From positions 7,874,001-7,938,000 of the forward strand of contig OZ234504.1 of NCBI GenBank assembly GCA_965153455.1: a stretch of 64,000 nucleotides of DNA. Reading direction: 5' to 3'. Positions within the stretch are counted from its first letter, which is position 1; every line of letters starts with the position of its first letter. The notes under the pieces were generated by a model. It saw only the letters and a program-made list of their open reading frames with translations. It did not search any database and had not been told where the DNA came from. The position numbers were made by a program, and so were the translations under genes. The DNA is from Sphagnum compactum. Taxonomy: Eukaryota > Bryophyta > Sphagnopsida > Sphagnales. Shown piece after piece: positions 37,282 to 48,827 of this stretch.

Positions 37282-38445
37282 ACTTGGGTGTCACAAGGGG
37301 GCAGTTCAGGGTCATGGGTCTTGGATTAGATGTAAGATCTTGTTTTCAAATTTCAGGGTTTAATGCCTGATCTGGGGTTTATGATCTATGAATCCTGTAT
37401 CAATTCTCTACTGATTCTCTACAGTCTCTCCAGAAGTTTGCACACTAGAATGTGCATTGGAACTTCCATCTTTTTGAGAATTAGTAGTAACAAGCTGAGC
37501 TAAAGTTGGCAATGTGGCAAAACAGGATTCTCTCATTAGAATGAGAAGGTTTAAAAGATTTGATTTGAAGGTTACATGTAGGTAGACAAGTGTGTGGAGT
37601 TTTTGTTTGCAATCAAGGTTAGATTATAGGCAGAGATCATGATTAATTCACAAGGTGTTAAACTGTGGTTTACCTGTTTGCAATCCTAATTGATTTCAAG
37701 TTTCTGGGTATGTAGATGGCAAGAGAAACAAATGCATGGTGGCAAACTATTTGCAAAGAATTCATTTGATTGTCATACAAACTGTTGATTCTGATCAGTT
37801 TCTATTTTGGGTTTATTGATGTAGCATCATTAATGAATTAGTTGGTGACATGATTGTAGATAACTGACCAAAATGTAGAAAAGTAACAAAAAACTGCCCC
37901 AAGACTGAAAAATATGTCAGGCAGGTAATTTTTCTTTTGAGAAATTAAAAATGTTCCAAGAAATTGTGAAAAACAATTTTGAAACTTTTCATGATTTTTT
38001 AGCTGTTTAGAAGAAAAATCAACCAGATGCAAAATTTGTTGCCAAAAAAGGCACTAATTCCAATGGGATTCTGATATTTAGTTTCCTTGATATTTTGTTG
38101 CAAACTCCCATGTTGAAAGAACATAATTAACACCAGGAGATCTTATCTAGATCTCAAGCTTTTATCCGCTTGCTTATCAATCTTTGAAATTCCACTGGTT
38201 TGTTTCCAATTGTCAGTGCATATCAAACCACCTTCATGAACTCTCTCAAACTTGCTTCAAAACCACCTTGAAATCTGAATCTTTGATTGTTCTCAATCCT
38301 TGGGCTCCAGGATCTGAAGAAAAAGGAATTGAATCATTCCAATCTCTCCTCCAAACCTCCTTGAGTAATCTAACCTTCCAGTGTAGGATTATCTAGTGAA
38401 GAGAACTCCTGGTTTGTGCTTTTGAGGACGAGGATTGCAATCAAT

Positions 38446-38482
38446 ATATTAGAGACCACATACAATTTGTGGTATCTAATAT
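38446..38482. repeat. Hairpin with 15-bp stem
   Basis: ATATTAGAGACCACA (38446-38460) pairs with TGTGGTATCTAATAT (38468-38482) with one mismatch and a seven-base loop. It sits just before a second, longer hairpin. Confidence 0.8.
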
Positions 38483-38500
38483 ACAACAAATAAAACTAGT

Positions 38501-38556
38501 ACCTGCTACAACCAAATGATCAAAGAAAAAATTAGTTCCATTTGGTTGTAGCAGGT
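38501..38556. repeat. Perfect 18-bp inverted repeat
   Basis: ACCTGCTACAACCAAATG (38501-38518) and its exact complement CATTTGGTTGTAGCAGGT (38539-38556) flank a 20-base loop. Outside the arms, AAATAAAA on the left and TTTTATTTATTT on the right extend the symmetry after short gaps. The whole may be the remnant of a small foldback element or a structured 3' transcript end. Confidence 0.85.
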
Positions 38557-39342
38557 TCAAATCTTTTATTTATTTACAAGAGACCAAATGCAAGGATCTT
38601 CACTTTCGTTGTACAACTTCTTAAATTACAGTTTTGCTGCACCTACACTGGTTCTCTCATCAGGCTGTTGCTGGATAAGCTTGAAAGAGTTGTTGATGTT
38701 CTCTTTTTATCTGACCCCTTTGCTGGAGTTTTAAGCCATTAGCCATGCAGTGAGTAATACAGTAGTCGAGTCATAATTTTGATTGCATACTGCTGCAGCC
38801 ATTCACCTTCAATCATGCCTTCCGAAGGGGATGTATAGTTTTACTACAGTTCCAAGCCTCCCTTGAATAGTAGGTTGCAGTGAAATCCTCATTAATCTTG
38901 CATGAGCTTCCCTCAAAATAAATGTTCCCGACAACAACACAAAGGTGTAGTGATGATTTGTGTTACTGAAACATGCAAAAGAATCACATCATGTCAGGCT
39001 GATTGAAGTTACATTCTCAAGGTGGAAAGGTTAATCGGAAAACTTACTAGTTTGTGAAGCTTCAAGTTCTGTAACAACACACCCTTCTCTCACACTTGAT
39101 GTTTTCAGCTTCACCAAACAGCTCCAATTGATCAAGTACACATTTCTTTTGGAAGTCATTGTTTGCCTGGCAATTTCTCAACTTCCTAGTAATGCCTCTT
39201 GCTAGCTTGCATCATCTTCTACTTACAGTTGTAAATCTTCAATCGAATGTTTCCTTCCCCACTGACAAAGATATCAGCATGTTTTCTAGTCAAAGAAAGC
39301 AAATGATTTGAGGCGATAATACAGTTTTGATGGCAATTCTGC

Positions 39343-42300
39343 CTATGTATCAGCTGTAGCTTTATGCAAGAATTCATCAATTTTGACCAGTAGACCTAGA
39401 CTGTCATGCTTGGAGACACAGGGATGTTGGGTGTATGAACTTGTCAGGTGGTCTTGACCATGATAAAGAACCAGATGCATGATGCAAGCATGGCTGTCTT
39501 GTTGCAGAATGTGTTGGCATGAAGGATATCTGTCAGACCCTGGTGCTTGGTCTTCCCCAGAGTGAACCAAGCCAGAGTTCAATCTGTAAATGCTCCTCCG
39601 CAAAGCCTGCCATATCCAACTTTCAAACTCTTTTTTCTTCATGGAGATATGTAAGCTAAGCCAGTGGCTCTGCTATTGGAATTTAGCATAATGAAATGTC
39701 ACTTTCATATGAGAAACAACTTCTCAATAGAGAGATGTAAGCAATTGTTCACAGAAACATGTCTATATTTTACTGGTCCACTTCCTTCTCTTGGTTGTCA
39801 TGATGGAACAATCTGACATGAGATTTGTGGATTAGTGCTTCTGGTCAGGCTGACATAATGGCAAAAATTTGCTGAGGATTGCAAGCAATTTACCTGAAAA
39901 AGAACTTGTATGCTCTGTACATGTTCACTGTCCAGGAGATGGGCATTCAACAAAGCTGTTAACACGGACACAACTCCAGGTGTGATATTCTCTGTCCATT
40001 GGAGGTTTGCTATTACCTGACTCATAGCCTGAGGATTGAAAACTGATGCCAGCCAGTCATAAGAGGGACACATTTGCAGGATGGCTGAAACAAGAGGGGC
40101 TATGTGACAGTTTTTGCCATAGCAAATTGTGGAGCCTTGTCTATGAGGCAAAGAGAGGGTTGCCATAAGATCCTCTGCCAACATGCGGAACCAAGGGCTT
40201 CCTTGAACTACAGATATCTGCTGCAGGTTGAGGCAGTTGGTGGTAAGAAGCTGTGACAAGCAGAAAGAAGCATTTGCTTGAAGGAGTTCGTTGTCTCCGA
40301 AGAGAGATTCTTGGAAAATCATAGTCAGAGCCTTAAGATCACTTGTTGATGCTTGGACAATGCTCTTTTTAGATGTGCTAGAATGATTCTCATGTCTGCT
40401 GGTGCCTGAGAGTTGTGAGAATATCTCCACAAGGATAGATGATGCCAAAACCTTGATGGGATATGGTCCAAAGTGGAGAATTCTGCACAGATCCTTATAG
40501 AAGATAGTTGTCTGATGTACTTTGGAAACAGGTAACTTCTGAAGGTTTTCTGTTGAAGCATTTGACAAAGCTTCAGCATTCAAGTTACTTTGATTCTCAG
40601 GTTGCTGAGATCTTTGTCTGAAAGCACTGGCATGGAAGCAACATTCATTGGTGTCAGAATCCTCAGTCAGTAGTCAGAACTTGGACAAAACACTATGGAC
40701 TATTATGAGTGAGCAAAAAATCCTCTCTGTGATCAACACATCCTTTAACTGACTTAGTACCAACCAAAAGCAAGGTTATGTACTTACCCATGATTGAAAC
40801 CACTGAGTCTTTCTGCACTACTAGCTAAAATGACGAGTACCCATGTGAAAGCTTACCATCTTAACCACAAAAGATGGAACTGTAGAGATGTGCCTAAGGC
40901 AAGTCCTTCATCTGTGCCGATATTCTTGAGCCTGCCCGCAGGCATATTTGATGCTGTTGTGATCTGCAGCTCCAGAACTGCACAGAGCTCTTCACTTGAA
41001 CAGATTGCATCTGATGCTCCCATAAGGAAGGTGAGCTCAGCAGATTTGTGCAATATAAGACTAATCAAATTGAGGAGAGGCATAAACCAAGTTTGGTTTA
41101 CATTCTTAATCATACTCCCTGACAATAAAAGCAGCACCAACTGCATCCAGTGAGCCTCAAGTTAGACTCTCAACACAGTGCAACATCAACATTCTCCATC
41201 CTAACCTGAGGAGATCAGCAGGGGATAACTTTCAAAGTGTTCAAGATTTTGTAGTTGGTGAGGGACTCCCATGGAGCCATATTAGCATACAACCAGGAGG
41301 AATTCACTCAGAATTCTTCAACCACCTAGGTTGAGATATGAATACTCGAGTTTACAACAGATTTTGAAATAACACGAGCAGTGATTGATTAGTTCATAAC
41401 AATCATGGTACCTGGCCAGCAATGTCAATCCAAGAAGTAGCCTCTCTGGAACCCATTTCTTTGTTGAGGAAGAACAAGGTGTGAAAGAGAAGCTCCAGAC
41501 ATGATACAATGGTTGCTGAAGGTGCTTTGCAACTTTGCAAAAGCATGAAGTTCTGCAATGTGCAAAGAACACCACTTTTATGCATTCTATGAGCAGACAT
41601 TGGGCATGTTCTCACAATCTTTGTGAGAGTATGCGCAATGACTTTAATATCATCGTATTTTCCCCTGGTTACCCTCTCAGAAAACAGGGCAACAATAATT
41701 TCTGTAATGCAGTCATCTTCCTCAAATAGTTCTGCAAGAATTTCTTGGCCACCATCTTTCTCCTCATCAGCTCTGAACATCAGGAAAAGTTGCTTTGAGT
41801 TGATTTCATGAAGGCATTTCTTCTGAAGGACCCACCTCAGGACATGCTTTGGAGTATCTGATGAGATGAAGGCAGTGATATCTGCACACTGTAAAATGTT
41901 AAGCAGAACAGTTTCGGCTTCCATGCTATATAGACCACAAGTTTGGAGGCTGTCCCTTGCACTTACATATATGACAAGAAACTGCTTGAGGATATTGGGA
42001 GCAGCAAAAATCTTCATCATTGATGAGACATTGTTGGCAAGAAGACAATGTTCCAGGGTGGCAATAAACAGGTCATCTTCAGCAATCCTGCATCAACAGA
42101 AGCTCTCGTGAGCTCCACACACAAGCTTGAAAAATGTGCTAAGATCACCATCTTCAAACCACTATAAGCATATGATGATGATGAGCAAACAACTGACACC
42201 CAAGTTCTAAGTGCACAACCTTGAAGATCAACATTCAAACCAAAATTCTGCAAAACAACTAACCAACTTCAAATGTGCCAAATCTGTTGTTGTATGTAGC

Positions 42301-45270
42301 ACAATACTACATCCTGATCGTTTTCTCAGCTTCACTCACACCACTACATTGCTACGCTACAGATGTCAAATGTTTCAACATGTAAATTTCAACAAGAGAG
42401 CATTTGAGAGATTGCAAAGCAGTAGATTCCACTACTGAGGACATTTTTCAGCATAGAGGCAAGACAATTGACCTGTTGTCATGTAATTGGCTTGCATAGA
42501 AGATAGCAATGATCGCCTGATGAGATTCTGTGCGTTGCAAATTGTCAAATTCTTTTTCTTCAAACAGCACCAGAAGGTCATTCAGATCTGATGGCAAGTA
42601 TGGTAAGGCTGCCCTGATGAATAGTCCAGAAGAAGTAAGTCTATCAATCATGACACTGATGAAGAAATATGCAGTCTGCTTCAAGTTCTCTGAAGGGAAG
42701 CGAGCCATGGTATCAAATGTCAGTCTGAACCATGACGACAAGGCAAGCTTTTTAGCCAATCCACCTGCACTCACTGAAGTTTCATGTTGAAGGATCACAC
42801 TTAAGGTTGCGAAGATGGTTCTGAACGTGTCTTCATCCTTTACTCTGTCAATGTGTGCTGTGAAGACATAGAGGAGATGCAAGTCGCACAGTTCTAACAG
42901 TGCTTCCAAAGAGCAATTCGCAGCATTTGCATCCTCAAGTGCCTGCTTTTGATAGAAAATGTAGGCAGCTTGTAGGAGGCATGTTGAGGATTTGAGACCC
43001 CCATGTTCTATGCTGTAACTCTTATCCTCAGATATGCACATGATTGCACATGTCACAGCTTCTAGGAGTATCTTGGGAAAGTCTGGATGCTGCCTGGTGC
43101 AACAAGGGGTGGTGGACAGGAGAGCGACAAGAGCTGAACAAGTGGCATTCAAAGTTTCAGGAGAGAGTCCATAGCCACTTGCATTGGAGATTGAGTGGCC
43201 TTTCAACAGATTACAAAACTGATTGAGCAGAGTTGCCAGATGGAGCATGAGTCGCTTGGCTTGGGTAGCTGTGATGATGAGCCCAGGATGATTGAACAAA
43301 CCTACTGTTAGAACAAGGAGGGTGTCCCTTAGTACATTACCAAAGGCTGAATTTAAGGAGTGTTCCAATACCCGAATAACAGGCTCAAGACCAAGTGAAA
43401 ACCGACTGGAGAATTCCTTTTGTGCTGTTGAAAGTGCAAGCAAAGCATGCATGGCCACTGCAACCACAGGCTCTATGTCACCTGCAAGGAAAAACCATCG
43501 AATATGAGACTGTGGAGCTCTCTGTATGCTGCTAACTGGACATTTGTAACAGATAAACAAACAGGCAACAATCTGAGCTCACAAAGGCTGCTGCAACAGA
43601 TTGTAGCATTATGCTTATGATGCTGACCTGATGCTTGCAGTAACTCGAAAATATAGTCTGTGAGACCCTCTTCCACACATGTCTGAAGCTCCTTGGTCAT
43701 AACTGCTCCATCAGGGCAAACATGGCAGATCAACTGTAGTGATGTGACTTGGATCTTAATGTCTGAGGACATGAGTGACCTCTTGATGGCCTCTGCAAAA
43801 GTCCTTATAAAAGCCGGAGTGAAACATTGTTCTTGTGGCAAGGAAGAACCATCCATCATCACTGGCGGGAGACTGATATTGAAAATGGAACCCTGAGATA
43901 AGATAGTCAGGAGAGCTGAAATTACCACACAAAACATGAAGACCAGGTTAGATCTATGTCAGGTGTTTGGAGAGTCTTGAGATTCTTTCTACTGTGGAGT
44001 ATTTCAGGTTAGTAAATTATACAACATGGGACATCTCAATGATCAAATCTGCAAAAGAATTGGATGATGCTAGAACATGCACATTTACACTCAATTAGGG
44101 TTTAGGGTTTAAGGTAAGTGGATTACCAATGCTGTTTGTCTTCAATCCATCACTCTCTGTCTTTGACAAAGCATCTACTGCAATGTGGATCAAAAGTGGG
44201 CAAAATTTCCGAAGTTCTTCGGTTCCATCTTCAAGCACAGCTAGTTTGCTGAGTACAAAAAGAATCTCCTCTTGCACAGTTTCGTCATTGCTGCATGCAT
44301 CCATGATTTGCAACCAGAGTAAAGACTTTTGTGGCATAAGAGGAGCAGATCTATCTACTTTCTGCTGCTTTTTTCAAGTAAAATGTCTTTGTGCCTCATT
44401 CCTGAAACTTGGATAGGGGGATTTCAAGTTCAAAGGTACGTTAGCTCAGTTGATTTTCTGAAGGAGGAAGTGGAGCCGGAGATTGCTTCTTGAGGTTACC
44501 GTGGAAGCTGCATGGCAGATATTATGTTGTGCACGAAGCCTTGCTTAATTTTCATGACTTGCGGCACACGATTGTCGTGGTTGCGGTGACGCTCCAACAG
44601 AAGTCCCATGGCATGTAGCTGTCAAAACAAATAGAAATACAGGGAAAGAGTCAAGTCAGGAAACACGACAAGAGGGCCGGCCGATCATGGCCTCTGCAGC
44701 TACCACCATATTGCGATCTGGCCACCTTGAAGAATGCGATGTCACGCAACAATTTCTGTAATAATTCGTCACGATCCTGCAATTTGCTAGTTCTTATTGC
44801 GAGCAGCTTTGCCTTCGCATTTCAGAGTACAGACTTTGGCGACTTACACTGAAGCGATGGCTCCTGTGCCACCGAGTAGTTCTGGAGCTTAGGTGCAAGG
44901 AGATTTGTGCAATAAACTCTTCAAGCAAAGGTCCTTCGTCGTCTGCAGCAGCCAATCGACACATGTTCAAGATGATGTCCACCATTGAGACAAGGAGAGC
45001 TTCATCGGTACAGCAATTACAGCTGCCTTCGCATAATGGCGCGACGAGGAAGTGACGGTGATGTTGCATAAGAGTATTGCGAAACAACACGTCATCCTCC
45101 AGAGCCAGTAAAAACTCGGTGAGAGCACGAGCACGAAGCGTGACGAAGGCTGTGGAGTTTGTCACGGACTCTGCAAAGCAATGCAGACAAATGAATCCAC
45201 GATGTACGAGTGCAGGAAGCAGCAAGGGCGGTTGATGCCCCTGCACACAAGTCATTGGAGTGGCGTGCAA
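39343..45270 (-). CDS. PRD1: PRD1 homologue, meiotic double-strand-break formation protein (11 exons)
   Basis: PUTATIVE RECOMBINATION INITIATION DEFECT 1 is needed in Arabidopsis for SPO11-dependent break formation in meiotic nuclei and is related to animal MEI1. Exons on the minus strand: 45270-44848, 44776-44726, 44618-44500, 44290-44127, 43915-43628, 43481-42473, 42087-41412, 41140-40857, 40820-40788, 40617-39894, 39669-39343. The joined frame is 1365 aa, near the roughly 1330 aa of Arabidopsis PRD1. Recognised family segments are CVQGHQPPLLLPALVHRGFI, ICLHCFAESVTN, QEEILFVLSKLAVLEDG, ALLTILSQG and LTDYIFELLQASG. Most of the protein is helical, ARM-like repeat sequence with no catalytic motif. 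Met at 45270 is preferred because an in-frame stop lies just upstream. Exon 9 (33 nt) and the last exon are the least certain joins. Confidence 0.88.
40788..40820 (-). other. Proposed 33-nt micro-exon of PRD1
   Basis: Exon 8 ends after AGATG before a strong GTAAGC donor, leaving two bases of a codon. Joining straight to the exon that starts at 40617 makes a TGA stop. A 33-base segment with a CTAG acceptor and a GTAAGT donor bridges the two, reading CSAERLSGFNHG and keeping the frame open. A competing CAG acceptor eight bases further in would again create a stop. Confidence 0.55.
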
Positions 45271-45894
45271 TGCGTTATTGCTCTTTCTGATCCGTCATTT
45301 CCTTATACTGTGTTTTTCACATGCATCTGTCACGAGACGGTCACGCAGTCGCGCCATACATTCTGTTGCTGTACACAACCGCAGATCGGAGAGATTGTTC
45401 GCGACGCGGGATCCACTCTTTCTCCTTCCTCCCTGTTCCCAAATCTTCCTCCACTTGTTGCAAAGGATCACTGGGAAAGAATCCGGACAAAGTTCTCGCT
45501 TCTTGACTTGTTCGACGCCCAATTTTTCAAGCCACTGCAAGTCGTTGAAACAGATCCTTCACCTTTTAGATGATCCAAACAACAGTTTCCCAATACACTC
45601 GGGCTTTTTTAGCCAAAAAAAAAAGCTCAACAACTACAACATGATGTGTCGTCGTGCAGGAGATAGATTTTCTTAGGAAATTCTTCTTGCAGCTTTTTCT
45701 TGTTCAACAACGTTCTTCCAAATTTTCGGTGTTGTTGAAAATCCTCGCGCCTTTCTTTCTTCCCAAATTCTCTCTCGCGCGCGCGTGCCCGCTCTCTCTA
45801 TCTCTCTCTCTCGCGATCGTCACGACGTTGCCTTGTTGCTACCGCAGTAGGCCTAACTGGTCCAGTCCACTGTGGGGGCGGATCTTTGATTTTT

Positions 45895-46430
45895 GAGTAA
45901 CCTCCGGTTTCCTGTATTCGAAAATGCAAACACATAACCCCCGGTTCCTTTTACTTGAATTTTCAAAATCAAAGAACTGCCGCTCCGGGTATTTGAAAAA
46001 TCCAAAACCAAATAACCACAGGTTCTGAGCATTTGACAAGATCGGAATGAAAGAACGCCCAGTTCCGGGTATTTGACAAAACCAAACAACCACAGGTTAT
46101 GAGCATTTGACAAAATCAGAGTCAAAGAACCACCGGTTCTGTGTATTGGACAAAATGCGAATCAATGAACCGCCATTTTTGGTTCTTTCAAAACACTCCC
46201 CCCGAACAGCTGGGTTACATGAGAGAACAGCCAAAAGAACCGGAGGTCCTCTGGGTGGGTATTTGACGTTTTGCTAAAAATTGAAAAGAACGGTTATAGA
46301 TCAATACTGGGTATTTGATTTCTTGATAATCACAAGTACGTATTAGAACTGGGCATTTTGATTGATTTTTAAAGTACAATATTAAAGAACCGGCCTGATA
46401 CCCAGCAGGTTTGGTGCAGTTTCTAATATG
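45895..46430 (-). repeat. Degenerate roughly 40-bp tandem array upstream of PRD1
   Basis: Variants of GAACC(A/G)CCGGTTCTG, a GGTATTTGACAAAA block and an AAAT-rich spacer recur about every 40 bases, clearest between 45990 and 46160 and fading to the right. The array begins about 625 bases upstream of the PRD1 start codon. Between it and the gene lies a (CT)n/(GA)n tract around 45795-45825. Confidence 0.8.
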
Positions 46431-48479
46431 CGCCCCCCGCATTGGTCCAGTGGTAGTGTGAAGGGAAATGCAGTTGGGTGAAGGATTGTCCTCAGTGAAA
46501 ATTTCATGGATGTTGATGAAAAAAGGAACGAGGAAATTGAAAGGAGAAAACTACAAGAAAGTTAAGAGGATTGATGCCTATATGTCTAATGGAGTTTTTT
46601 TCTTTGTTTCTAGTGTTTGGGTGTGGGCTTTGTTTTGTGCTATGGGTTAAGGGTGATGGTGAATCTGGTGGTGTTGGGCTGGTGTGAGTGTTATGTTTGG
46701 CAGCAAATGAGTTCCAGTTTTGTTTTGGAGTTCTTGAAGATTATTGTGTAAATACACAATACAAATTTTGTATAAAGAAGTGCTGATTATCAGTCACAAG
46801 GTACAGTGTACAGTGTACAGCCTCCAAGAACTTGCAAGTTCTCAAGTTATTCAAAGCACTGCACTTTCGAGTTTCCCTGGGCTTACTTACACACCATACC
46901 TTGCACCTTGCACTGACCACATAGTTTAGCTTTTCTTGCTTTTCTTGGGAGAAGTATTCAAGCAAACTGGCGGGCACCAAAAATTCGGTTTAAAAGCAGG
47001 GGAGGGTTATTCAGGCTCCCCTGCAGCCTGATTGGGAAGCCGAACCGATTCTTCAGCAATGCTATAATCTGCACAGCATTTCCACCACTCTTGACAAGTT
47101 CCCTTGACCTTTTAGTGTTATAAGGGTTTCAAGTTTCAATGCCATTGAACGGGCCATCAACAGCCAGTTCAGCTTTAGCCAGTGTTTAGCTAACAGAGTT
47201 GATGCTGGTTCTACCGGCTGCGACCTGGCTGGGGATGATTGCATGGCAGAATTGGCTGTTGATGCTGTAGTTCTCTGGTATGAAAGAGTGTCTAAAATTA
47301 GATTTGACAGAAATCCTAAGTTTTCTTGTAACAGTCTTGGAAATCAGATGGTTTTCTACTAAAGAAGAAGATGCAGATCAGATATAAAGGATTGGGTATG
47401 GGGGTCACACAAAACACTTTACGTTCTGCTCAGGTGTTGGATCTATGATAAGGCTGTTGTAAAAACCTCGGATAAATGTAGTAGTATCTGGATGCACAGC
47501 TAAAGAGCAGAACAGCTAGTGGGGCATTTTTCTCTCTCGCAAGTACTTCGTTTCTCGAAATGCCTCATGTCATTTTAAATCTTTTTTCTTGTGATACTCA
47601 GCAGGTATCTGATGAGTAGCAACCGAGTATTATGGGGAAAATAGTTTTAAAGAAACAATCAACTAAAATCTGTCTATTTTTACTCCATGCAATGACCCAG
47701 TCCTTGGGTGTTATCACAAGTGTGTAGAATCCTATAATAATGTTACACAGGAAATTTTAGTTACTTTAATGTCTATTTTTTAAAAATGTTTTGAAGAGCT
47801 TAATTGCTGGGTGCAGGATCATATATCCTTCCATTCTGTGATAAGAGCGTGCAAAAGAAGATTGTGGCATTATACAAGTAATTTGTAGGCTTCTACAAAT
47901 TTGGGCTACTTAAAACATGAGCTATCCTCGAACTACAAGTAGATCACATGACTCCTCACCGCCTGTTAAGTTTGAACTTTCCAGCCCCTTATGAGGATGG
48001 TCAGCAACTAGACTCCTCAGATTCTTTCTTTGGAGCACAGTTTTGGCCATGGAGCCAACATATTGAAGGATGGGATCAGGCTTTTGCCTTCGATTCTTTG
48101 ATCTCAACTGTCATTGATTTGTCCTAAATTAACCAAGAATGAGTGTAAAGCCTTGACATGAAGAATAGAAGCTGACCGGAGGTCATGAAATTGAGCAGTG
48201 TTGAAATGATGCAGAGACAGCAAAGCAATCCATGAAGAAGGCGGTTGAAGAGCCCACCCAAGCATCAACAAAGCAAGTCTGGTGTCGGGGTCAAATTACG
48301 ACTGCGCCAGGTACCTTTAGTGTGCAGCCCAATCGTGCACCAGTTTGAAAATTTGCAATTGTTTCATGACACTGTCTCAAAGGGTTTCAGGGCATTTCTT
48401 GCACAAAACCTGGCATGCATGAACCCCTACCCAATATGAAACAAACTAGCTCCTTATGCACCGCATATCTATCAAACAG
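46431..48479. other. Intergenic DNA with one weak coding-like stretch
   Basis: Most of this region shows nothing. On the plus strand a frame open from about 47110 to 47360 has balanced composition and ends before a TAA, but I recognise no family and no flanking splice pattern is decisive. A competing minus-strand frame covers the same bases. Confidence 0.3.
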
Positions 48480-48827
48480 TTTGCAGAAGCTATTTTGATT
48501 TATATGATCTCTCTTTCTGAATGCTGTGATGTACCAAGTCTGCCGCAAGCATTAGATTTACGTGCTTACTCACTGGAGCATATATGGATGCTGATGTACC
48601 TATGGGCGTCAAAGTCTGATTGTGAGGCATCAGAGGAGTGTCTCATGATCCAAATCTTGACTGTACTAGGAACAGCATTTGAATCAATATTTGATTGTGA
48701 CACAAAGTCGCTGAAGCAATGGTGCAAGGTAGTTGTAATGCAGAATGCTGAAGTGATGGAGTCCCTATTATGTTCAAAAATCCAGGCCCAATATCATTTC
48801 TATGACAATGATGAAGAGGCATTGTAA
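48480..48827 (+). CDS. Possible terminal exon or gene remnant of unknown family
   Basis: The segment follows an ATCAAACAG acceptor-like site and encodes about 115 residues ending in TAA, with balanced, non-repetitive, helix-rich composition (for example LDLRAYSLEHIWMLMYLWAS and ECLMIQILTVLGTAFESIFD). An ATG eight codons upstream would also open the frame. I do not recognise the family and found no clear upstream exons, so it may be the last exon of a gene, a decayed gene fragment or chance. Its Cys-, Leu- and Met-rich character is unlike the surrounding noise frames. Confidence 0.35.
   Translation, partial: FAEAILIYMISLSECCDVPSLPQALDLRAYSLEHIWMLMYLWASKSDCEASEECLMIQILTVLGTAFESIFDCDTKSLKQWCKVVVMQNAEVMESLLCSKIQAQYHFYDNDEEAL

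Larger units (their letters stand above)
37282..39342. other. Convergent intergenic region between ALG8 and PRD1
   Basis: About 2 kb separates the stop codons of the two convergent genes. It must hold both 3' untranslated regions. No gene is seen. The only clear structure is the pair of hairpins at 38446-38556. Confidence 0.6.

Noticed and set aside
44430-44480. TTAGCTCAGTTGATTT, reminiscent of a tRNA D-arm
   Set aside because: No T-arm or acceptor stem follows within tRNA length, and the site lies in a PRD1 intron.
45295-45540. 81-codon minus-strand frame just upstream of PRD1 and in the same phase
   Set aside because: A stop codon at 45295-45297 separates it from the PRD1 frame, and the family N-terminus fits the start at 45270. 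It may be leader sequence.
47062-47244. Minus-strand frame of 60 codons opposite a plus-strand open stretch
   Set aside because: Both strands are open over the same bases and neither shows a known motif, so neither can be preferred.
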